Source: Agelas oroides (taxonomy: Eukaryota; Porifera; Demospongiae; Agelasida; Agelasidae). Taken from it: DNA of 64,000 bases. Position 1 is the stretch's first letter, and each line of letters opens with the position of its first letter. This document shows positions 12,010 to 21,501 of this stretch, one piece after another. The notes beneath the pieces were generated by a model. That model did no database searches, was not told where the DNA came from, and was given only the letters and a program-made list of their open reading frames with translations. The DNA lies in NCBI GenBank assembly GCA_949130485.1, contig OX422191.1:8371754-8435753 (forward strand), written 5' to 3'. The translations under genes were made by a program, and so were the position numbers.

Positions 12010-12066
12010 TAGTCTCGCGGAGCCAGACTCTCACACGAAAAGTGAGAGTCTGGCTCCGCGAGACTA
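12010..12066. mobile_element. 57-bp TAGTCTCG fold-back element with 9-bp target duplication
   Basis: Two 25-base perfect inverted arms (TAGTCTCGCGGAGCCAGACT...) are separated by a 7-nt loop. Direct repeats TCAGTCTTG flank it at 12001-12009 and 12067-12075. Copy A has a single TCAGTCTTG and no insert at the matching place (about 311-319), so this is a clean empty/filled site pair and the insertion postdates the duplication. Confidence 0.9.
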
Positions 12067-12635
12067 TCAGTCTTGCTCCAAAAGGACATCAGAAGCCAAT
12101 AGCAAATGACCAAACAATAACCGGTGTCACAGGAATTATTGACATCTGCGCTTCGGAGAGGGAGGGCCTGGGAATGAGGCAAGCTTACAAGCAGAACTGT
12201 CGACGTTGCTCTTTTCCGGCTGTCGTTGGAGATCGGAAGCAGGTCGTCTTGAAGTAAGTCGTCTAGCTCCATGTATATTACTATAGCCAAACTCCTTGTT
12301 TATAAAGCAAAACAGTACGTTGCTATACTCTAAAGTTGCCAGAGGCTCGACCACGGGATCTAGCTATACGCTATTTATAGTCAACCCTTGGGTCGCTACA
12401 GCCAAGGGCCCTCGCGTTTCTAAATCATGATAGCGTAGATCCCTTGGTCTCAGCGTCTAGCACTATACGGCCTAAGCATAGATCTAGTATAAGTTAGATG
12501 ACGGAATCCGTAAGACTCTTTTATATATCCCTTGGGAAAGACCAGTGCTTTCATTCAGTTTCAGAAGTGCGTAGGCTTCAAGCTCTGATCTATCATGGGG
12601 GATAAACGCAGAGGTGTAGCTAGAAACTTTGAAAG

Positions 12636-12837
<202 letters not shown>

Positions 12838-12924
12838 GGGGTTTCTGACTCCTGGAACCCCCCACCAACTCTGCCCTTCCTAGACAAACAGAGAGCACAC
12901 ACACAAGACCATTTATGAAAATGG

Positions 12925-12926
<2 letters not shown>

Positions 12927-12956
<30 letters not shown>
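12927..12956. repeat. Poly-G tract, 30 bp
   Basis: Thirty consecutive G on the + strand. A quadruplex is possible, and assembly length here is unreliable. Not in copy A. Confidence 0.95.
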
Positions 12957-12957
<1 letters not shown>

Positions 12958-13719
12958 TACTATAAGTTCATATTTTTGGTAAGATATGTGTGGCCACTTC
13001 CATAAGTATTTGGTTGTAACTATCAAGCAAATTGGTGATTATGATCACGAAAACAAGTTTCTGTATTAGGAATGTCACTAAACTGCTTGTAGGATTTCTA
13101 GAATAGTTGCACTATACAGTGCTCCAAGGTAAAAACGTTTGAAATAATAGTGTAAATCCCTCCCATCATCTTATTTACATACCAAAATGGTATGAATGAC
13201 TGTTATTTGCATGTGAACGGCCTGCACTGTGAGTTTCAACGTCTCGATATTTGTACTTACCATACTTTAAGATGTGCCATTGTGACGCAAGGCTAAACTA
13301 AAACTATGGCAAACACTTTTTCTGAATGTGGTGACTCTTGGCAGCCATATCACATGACTGGAAACATAACAAGTGTCAAGTCACTCCTTTTAGCTATGTA
13401 ACTTCGTAAATACATTTGATGTGTGTGTCCAGCTAAAACTTTCCAAAATTGAGCTTTGGAACACTGTAGGTACACACTTGTATTTGCTTATCAGCTACAT
13501 GTATTTGCTTACCTCTTGCATTACTGCAAAAGTGTCTGGTTCATAAAACCTCTGTGTGATGTGTAGAGCAACCAAAAATTGCAATCAACTGCAGTCAGTT
13601 GAGTAAGGTAGCTAAATAATTATCAAGGCATGTCTGGTGGAATCCCTTCCTGTCTGTACAAAGCCATGCATGGCAGCTGGCTGGCACTACACCATGCCAA
13701 TAGTATATAGTACTAGAAA

Positions 13720-14260
13720 ATGTAGAACATTGTGGGGGCAAGCCTGAGCAAGCAGGCTACTATGGCTACATGCACATGTCGACATGAACAGACTAAGCTT
13801 CACGTAGAAATGATGAGCTGAATCACTAGCGTTCACGAGTGCCGTTTATGCACGGCCTTACCTGAAGCGATCTCAACCTGGCGTGTATAATTTGTACGGT
13901 CTGCAAGCAGCCTGCCATTGATGGTCACTGCTGTGACAAACAAGAAGTAAGGTACCATGCGTGCTTAAACTTGAGCCGTCTCCGCTACGGTTGCCAATGC
14001 TGCACTCTGGCAGTAGCCCAGCATTGCCCTTCACCTACCTACTTACAGCCCGTTTACACTAGGCATTAGAACGGTTCCAGAACCGTTCTAATGCCTATTG
14101 TAAACACACACCGAACCGTTCTAAACTGATCCGTTCCACGCAGAACGGTACTACCTCAGGTAGGTGGTCTGTACCGGTCCAGAACGGTTCCTAGTGCTAG
14201 TATAAACAAAACCGCTCAAGTGGAACGGTATTAAGCATGTGGTTAGTACCTTGACCTTGA
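13720..14260. repeat. Copy-B-specific block with hairpins
   Basis: Begins with TGTAGAACATTGTGGGGGCAA, which resembles the end of the element at 30073. It contains a 34-bp hairpin at 14062-14095 (GGCATTAGAACGGTT/AACCGTTCTAATGCC) and several more GAACGGT/ACCGTTC copies to 14230, preceded by CCCGTTTACACT. Most likely fragments of one or two MITEs; borders not resolved. Confidence 0.5.
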
Positions 14261-14537
14261 CTCATGCAGCGGTGAAGGTTGTTTGTGAATACCAGAGCAA
14301 TGTAAATACCAACTTGGAGGTTGTTTGTGAATACTGACCAATGTAAATACCTTCTTGTGGTGAGGTCATGCTGCTGCACAGGTCGTCTCAGTTAGGTTTC
14401 GCCTCATCCAGGCCCCAGAGGCCTTGGCCCACCTCCCATCTTTGTCGTGGTATCGATTATCCACTCAATGAAACATGAGTATAGCTGCTGCATGCACAGA
14501 TTGTTTCAACCTAGGTTGCGAATATTAACAATACACT

Positions 14538-14952
14538 CACTGTAAAAACATTTGGATTACTTCAACCATATTTTTGCCATGTCAGTTGCATGCCTGTTGT
14601 GTACGTTATACATCATAAATTTAAGGAATGATAACAATTTGAATTAGAGTGTAGTTGAGAACCTTTTGCTAAAATTAATTAAGATCATCTTGCAGAAGGC
14701 CTAGCTATAAATCAGCATTTCTGGTTAGGTTTGGTGCTTCTTTGATCCTACACATCTACACCTGGAGGAGTTCCTTGGTTGCATGGTTGTGGTAGAAATG
14801 CCAGGAATGCAGCCAAATAGGTCTGATTGAAGAAACTCCTCAATGGACTGTCAAATTATCCTATTTGGTAGCATTCCTTGGATAAAAGTCACACTGATGC
14901 AACTGAGACAACCAAAAAATATGGTTGAAGTAATCCAAGTGTTTTTACTGTG
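14538..14952. mobile_element. MITE with CACTGTAAAAA-type ends
   Basis: The left end (CACTGTAAAAACATTTGGAT, then TACTTCAACCATATTTTT) and the right end (AAAATATGGTTGAAGTAATC, then CAAGTGTTTTTACTGTG) are inverted copies about 60 bp long, each followed inwards by CAGTTGCAT/ATGCAACTG. No coding capacity. Copy A carries a different element of the same general type at about 2220-2600. Confidence 0.7.
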
Positions 14953-15185
14953 TGCATGTGTTGCAGTTCTACAGGTTGTTACTCCGTTTTAGTGTCGATA
15001 AGTGATATAGCATTTATTTTGTAACAGCATGTTCGTACCCGAAAAGTTGTATTTCTTGGTCTACATTGACTTTATGATTGATACTGTAGCTTGTAATTGC
15101 AAGTTGTAAAACCAGAATATGGATAACATAAACGTGCTGTGAATCTAGCTGCAATGGATGATTCTCTGCTTTTCTACAGTGCGTA

Positions 15186-18100
15186 ATGGCTCAATCCCCA
15201 GCATTCATTGCTCTTGTGGCAGGACTGATCATTAACACTATCTCCTATTGTTCTGCTGAGGATGTGTACTGTGTCACACCCACTGCCACCTCATGCTCAT
15301 CCTGTCCTCACAATTCAATGAACTGCACCACACTCTCTGAGTATGCACAAGAAGCTAAATTGTATTTTACTTCCAACACCACTATGGTGTTCTTGCCAGG
15401 TGACCATGTTCTTGATGTGAATATCACAGTTGCCAATGTATCCAGACTGGCCATGCATGGAGAGTCTTCCTCAGGCAACAGAGCAACAGTTGTTTGCAAT
15501 GTGCCAGTCGGCCTCAGTTTTACAAGTATGGTGGACTTCAAAATACGTTCTTTAACTTTTACCAATTGCAGCAGGAACTATAGTGTGCCTCTAGTTAGTA
15601 ACTATGCCCTGCTTTTGCAATCCTTGCGATATGCTGAGTTCGTTGACTGTTCCTTCCATGACAACCTTGGCACTGCACTTGTAGTGGATAACACCACTGT
15701 TACTCTAGCAGAGAACATTGTGTTCACACATAACCACTGTGAATCTACCTCTGGATCTAACTCCTGTACAGGAGGAGGTGGTATCACTGCTTTCAGTAGC
15801 AACTTAACATTCACTGGGAACACAATCTTCCATCAAAACAATGCAATATCAGTGTACAGTTACGGTGGTGGAGCAATCTATGCATCACATAATACTATAA
15901 TTAGCTTCAATGGAACCAGCAATTTCATCAACAACTCAGCACATTATGGTGGTGCAATCTACACATCAAGCAATACTGTACTTAGCTTCAATGGAAGTAA
16001 CAACTTTGTCAACAACTCAGCAGATTATAATGGTGGAGCAATCTACACATTTGAGAATGCGAAACTTAGTTTCAATGGAACCAGCAATTTCATCAACAAC
16101 TTGGTACACTTTGCTGGTGGTGCAATCTACACATCAAGCAATGCTGTACTTAGCTTCAATGGAACCACTAACTTCATCAGCAACTCAGCAGATGATAATG
16201 GTGGAGCAATCTACACATTTGAGAATGCGAAACTTAGTTTCAATGGAACCAGCAATTTCATCAACAACTCAGTAAGCTTTGGTGGTGGTGCAATCTATGC
16301 ATCACACAGCACTTTACTCAGCTTCAATGGAAACAACAAGTTCACCAGTAACTTAGCATTCAGTGGTGGTGCAATCTACACATTACGCACAAGTGTGCTT
16401 TGCTTCAATGGAACCAACAATTTTATCAACAACTCAGCACCATTGTATGCTGGAGCTATCTATGCAGATTACAACACTACACTTACACTCAATGGAACAA
16501 TAAACTTTACTAACAATGGATGCAATGGAGGTAAAATCACACTGTATGGAGGTGGAATGTTTATGGGGCTAAGATCCGTGTTCTACACTTTACCTAACAC
16601 AACTGTGCAATGGGAAAATAATTGTGCAAATTTTGGAGGGTCCATCTATGTCCTTGACACTAGCCCCTTAAGTTATTGTGAGTATTCCACATACATACCA
16701 AAAGAAGAATGCTTCTTTCAACTTCCTGACCAGAATCTGTCCAGTGCTGATGTCAGACTTGTTTTTGTGAACAACTCTGCTGATACTGCAGGAAGTGTGT
16801 TATATGGTGGTGCAATAGACCACTGCAAACTCATTGGCCTGGACTCATACAGCTCTGGTGAAGTGTTTGACATGATAGTCCACATTGAAGATGATAATTA
16901 TAACAGCACATCTTCAAACATTTCCTCTGAGCCAATTCACATATGTCCATGTGAAAACCACCTTCCAGACTGCAGTGTGTCTGAGTATAACTTTCCACGC
17001 ACAGTGTATCCTGGTGAAACATTTAACCCTTTAGGGCCTAAAATATCTTGAAAATATTCTGAACGTGCAATGTCTGCTGAGAAACTCGCTGAAAATGTGT
17101 GTAGCGATCTTTTCCATGTCCTGCAGCAATAGTTACAGCTTTCACAAGCCTCGGGGGTATGCCCCGACAGTTATTTGCAATGATTGTTATTGAAGGCAGG
17201 AAGGGGTGGGATTCAAGGGGCGGAGCGTTCGCCAAGGTAGCCGTGCGGTAAGCGTATCGGTTGGATCATTGCAAAAGTTCTCGTTCTTGTGTTGAATGGC
17301 GCTACTTTCTTCACTAATGGAGAGGAGGGGTCCATAGTAACTCACAATGGAAGCGTTATTCCAGGTAAGCATAAAACAAAGGCACGATAAGTTTTTCTAC
17401 TTGTACCGTTCGAGCGCTATTTACGCTAGCAGACCTGTCGTTGCCAAAACAGCTGTTCGCTACGACTCTCAGCACCATAGCCCGCCTTTATTACTACAAT
17501 TTCAGAGAGGGTGAGAATCAACAAACTGCCAGCAATAGTGTCAGTTTTCGTGGGAGTGGCACTGCGAAGTGAGAAGCCACAAAACTGTACAATGTCAGTC
17601 GCGCACCTTTTGGTGCTATCGGCCCTAAAGGGTTAAGGTTTCTGTGGTTGCAGCCGGACAAAGAGATGGAACCGTTCCTAGCACAGTGAGAAGTAGTATA
17701 AAGAAGGGTAGTCTTCATGAGTATGAATACCTCCAATCAGTAAACAACACCTGCACTACACTCAGCTACACTGTTTTTACACGGTCTTCACAAGTGCACA
17801 TAATTTTGTATGCAGAAGCTAGCCCATGCCCAACATTTGTGGACACATATGTTAGTGGCGTGTTACAACTGAGCATTTCAGTGAGCGTAAATCAAACCTG
17901 CCCACCTGGATTTAACATTTCTGGTTCAGCAATTACATCATGTGTCTGTGAAGCAAGACTTGCGCAATATATCGGTACACATCAATGCAATATAACAAAT
18001 GGAGAAGGGGAAATAACACGTGATTCAAGTCAACACTTTTGGGTTGGATATGACTATCAATCTCACGATCTAATACTCCACCCACATTGCCCATTTGACT

Positions 18101-19521
18101 ACTGTGTTAATGCTAAAGTGAACTTTTCTCTCAACAACACAGACGTTCAGTGTGCATACAATAGGTCAGGCCTCTTGTGTGGAGCTTGCAAGCAAGGTTA
18201 TAGTCTAGTACTGGGCACTTCTCAATGCTGGAAGTGTACAAACAGCCATCTGGCCTTGCTCGTCCCTTTTGCAGTGATGGGAGTAACATTGGTCTTCTTG
18301 CTTCTCATCTGCAAACTGACAGTGGCAACAGGAACACTCAGTGGTCTAGTGTTTTATGCCAATATTGTTGGAGCCAATCGTGCAATTTTTCTACCAGTTA
18401 AATCAACTGATTCTTTATCAGTTTTCATTGCATGGCTAAACCTTGACTTTGGAATCGAGACATGTTTCTATAATGGGATGGATGCCTACAGCAAAACATG
18501 GCTGCAGTTTGTGTTTCCAGTATATATTTGGGTGATAGTAGGACTCATGATTCTTGGTAGCCGCTACTCACACAAATTTGCAAAGTTGCTTGGTCATAAC
18601 CCAGTTTCTGTCCTGGCGACACTCATTCTCCTCTCATATACAAAGATCCTTCGCACATTGATCAATGTGCTTTACATCACCTACCTTGAGTATCCAACAT
18701 ATAACAGAAATGTATGGCTGTATGATGCAAACATTGACTATCTTGAGGGCAAACACATCCCACTTGTCCTAGTGGCAGTGTTCGTCTTCCTCTTCCTCTT
18801 TCTTCCTTACACTCTCTTGCTTCTCCTTGGTCAGTGGCTGCAGGCCATATCACACCTGAGGCTCTTCTCATGGGTCAACAGGCTGAAACCTTTTATGGAC
18901 TCATACCATGCTCCCTACAAAGCAAAACATCGCTACTGGTCTGGACTGCTGCTTGTGTTTCGCTTTGTTCTTTTTCTAGTGTTTGCTATTGAATTCAATC
19001 CTCGACAGGACTCAAGCATTAATCTGGTAGCAATTCTAGTGGTAGCTGGAATTCTTCAAATGTGGGCCTGGCTCAGTGGTGGGGTTTACAGGAAATGGTG
19101 TCTAGATGCCCTAGAAGGTTCATTTGCTCTGAACTTGATCATCTTAGCTACTGCCACCATGTATATCTACCATCTCAATTACTCGCAAGAAGTCCAACTT
19201 GCAGTTGGGTATACTTCTGTCTCCATAGCACTTGCAACATTCACTGGGATCCTCACTGTTCAGCTGGCAAATGTAACTGGCATTGCTCGATACCTTAAAA
19301 GAAAGTGTGTGGCAATCAGACATGTACGTCACGTTCAAGCAGAAATGCAGCCTTCAGATATTGATACACTGCCAGATCGGCTGGTAAACCCAGGGGAGTA
19401 TGAACCACTTCTAGACACTCCAGAAGGGCATATGACTGTTGAGCCTACAGAAGAAAAAGAAATGGTGAATGAGGCACAGGGAAGGCTAACTCCTGTGTAT
19501 ACTTATGGCTCCACTAACTAG
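15186..19521 (+). pseudogene. Beta-helix (GGAIY/FNGT repeat) multi-pass membrane protein, copy B, interrupted by a MITE
   Basis: Paralogue of 2815-6277 with the two bases lost there still present. Signal peptide about 1-24, Cys-rich N-terminus, then eight GGAIY...FNGT repeats (five in copy A), several N-glycosylation sites, a Cys-rich EGF-like stretch, and about nine hydrophobic segments from residue about 818 (for example PFAVMGVTLVFLLLICKL). The tail ends TYGSTN. Hallmarks before the sixth membrane segment are FMDSYHAPYKAKHRYW, as in TRP-like/GPCR-like modules of beta-helix proteins in sponges and protists (recalled, not searched). A 606-bp MITE sits at 17027-17632. Without it and one TTAA the ORF is exactly 1242 codons including stop. 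With it, translation stops at 17051. In-frame splicing around it is conceivable (see findings), so loss of function is not certain. Confidence 0.8.
17023..17636. mobile_element. piggyBac-type MITE, 606 bp, TTAA target duplication, inside coding sequence
   Basis: The element is 17027-17632. Its ends CCCTTTAGGGCC and GGCCCTAAAGGG are perfect 12-bp inverted repeats, and TTAA flanks both sides (17023-17026, 17633-17636). Copy A has the uninterrupted site ACATTTAAGGTTTC. TTAA duplication and CCC-starting ends are the hallmark of piggyBac-family elements. There is no transposase ORF, so it is non-autonomous. Insertion postdates the duplication. Confidence 0.93.
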
Positions 19522-20836
19522 TTTTGTAACTTTCTGTGCTCAATCATGTTATTAAATGACACCTTCTGCTACACAAAATGCTGCATGTACAGTGTGCAAT
19601 AGGTATACATCAGTTCAGCTTACATAGCTAGAATCTTTGCATTCCTTGAATGTGTACATTTATTTGCATTTTTGCTGTATACAACACATCGTTATAAGTT
19701 TGACCCCACTTCTTGCAATGTTATTTCATCAGAGTTCAGAGTACTGATGTTAGTTAGCTGATGTATACTGGCAAATCATAATGCAACTGAAGCAGCTCTT
19801 GCATATATTACAACAAGCTACCAGGCATGTAAAAGATTTTAGCTCCAGAATGGCTTGTGTTTGTCTATATTTATAGCTTGTGAGTCAGGCATCAGGTAAT
19901 TTTGTGAACTGTGAAGAAGTTAACACACCACCTTGATATACCTAATGGTCACATGCAAAATGTATGGCATTGAAATTAGTGTACTAAGTGCACATATACA
20001 TGTATATCTGCATACAACATCGTACCAACATGTAGTACTGTGTTGCTATCCACATGTCTACTAATCAGGTAAATATCAAAGATAGCCATAGCTAAACCTT
20101 ATGCTAGCAGGTGTTGTTTTTTTTAGCTAATTTCATGATGAAAAGAGTCACCCAAATTATGTCAGGATAGGATCAAGGTAACTTTCATTCCGTATCAGCA
20201 TACCAACACACAGTTGATACCAGTGATGCTGTAATCTGTAGTTGTATCAATTGCAATTAATTACAAATTTAAGGTAATTTTAATCACAATTTTACTTGGT
20301 CAGTTGGAATGCCACGAAGTTGGTAATCATAATGTGCTTTTGAAGTCTAGTGGGTGGTTTCAAAATGCTTCCCCAAAGTTGTTCAGAACTTCCTTTATCC
20401 ACACCTTGAAAGGGTGATCGACCAAACAGGAAAGATGTTCACACTGGCCATGGTTACCAAAACTTACAACCTTGTTTATCGACAATATAATGCTCTAAGC
20501 ATTAACTTAACTATCAATATATATCAGAAATTTGAAATAAGTGATTGTAATTGTAAGGATTACAGTATTTTGAACACCTGCAATATTAGTAAGTGTAATT
20601 GAGGACAAATTTTTGTATTTGTACTTGGCGATTGTACATTTAAATGTAATCATTACATCACTGGTGGACACTGATGTGGTGGCTACATAACAAAAAATGG
20701 CTTAATTGACACATACTTATGTGTATGTAACTACACATTAATTAATGCAACACTTTAAAGTACGCAGGTAGCAATAAACTTAGTATAGTTATTGTCACTT
20801 GATTGCATGCATTCCTCTGAATTCTTGACTTGTATT
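19522..20836. other. 3' flank of copy B beta-helix gene, no gene seen
   Basis: Collinear with 6278-7632. ATTAAA about 25 nt after the stop could be a poly(A) signal. ORFs are short and not conserved in frame. Confidence 0.55.
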
Positions 20837-21022
20837 CCAACATTGTGAGGTTCAGCTCCACCATTGTGAGGTTCAGCTCCACCATTGTTCTCTTCAGCTC
20901 CACCATTGTTCTCTTCAGCTCCACCATTGTGAGGTTCAGCTCCACCATTGTGAGGTTCTGCTCCACCATTGTGAGGTTCTGCTCCACCATTGTGAGGTTC
21001 TGCTCCACCATTGTGAGGTTCA
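20837..21022. repeat. 21-bp minisatellite (HNGGAEP heptads on - strand), copy B
   Basis: Orthologue of 7633-7820, eight to nine units, with two units changed to ENNGGAE. The minus-strand frame is open from 21108 to 20755 and its flanks (SSESVTEMQHPP before, MQSSDNN after) are shared with copy A. Confidence 0.8.
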
Positions 21023-21219
21023 ACGCTAGGAGGATGTTGCATTTCTGTAACAGATTCCGAGGAGAAATATTTTTTGCTAATCATAACAGAATAATTTGTG
21101 ATCATCATTAATTTTGTGATACCCCCCAGAATTCCTAGCTAAAGAGAGTACATGTAGCACGAATGAGATTATTGACTATTGTACTCTTTATGTATGTGTA
21201 ATTTCTACATAGGTGACAG

Positions 21220-21291
21220 TAGCCTCGTACCCAGGCCACTTGTCAAAAAAAAACACGTTTTTTTTGGACGAGTGGCCTGGGTACGAGGCTA
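21220..21291. mobile_element. TAGYCTCG-type fold-back element, 72 bp
   Basis: TAGCCTCGTACCCAGGCCAC and its inverted copy surround an A/T-rich loop. Direct repeats AGGTGACAG flank it at 21211-21219 and 21292-21300. Same insertion as 8010-8073. Confidence 0.88.
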
Positions 21292-21320
21292 AGGTGACAG
21301 AAGTGATGAGGACAACAAAA

Positions 21321-21326
21321 TTTATT
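21321..21326 (-). promoter_or_regulatory. Poly(A) signal of GPCR copy B
   Basis: AATAAA on the minus strand, about 175 nt downstream of the GPCR stop. The matching hexamer in copy A is CATAAA. Confidence 0.5.
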
Positions 21327-21501
21327 GTACTAAACATACATCCCATAGTGTAGCTGGTGAAGCCTGTAATTGTCCAACATTCATCCTATGCATTGGGTAA
21401 CGACAACATCTAGGTCTGCCTTTAATACAGAAAAAGATATGTTTCAGTGGCCAGCACATCCCCTAAAACGTGCAACTATGTATGAAATCTACAGTGTAAC
21501 A

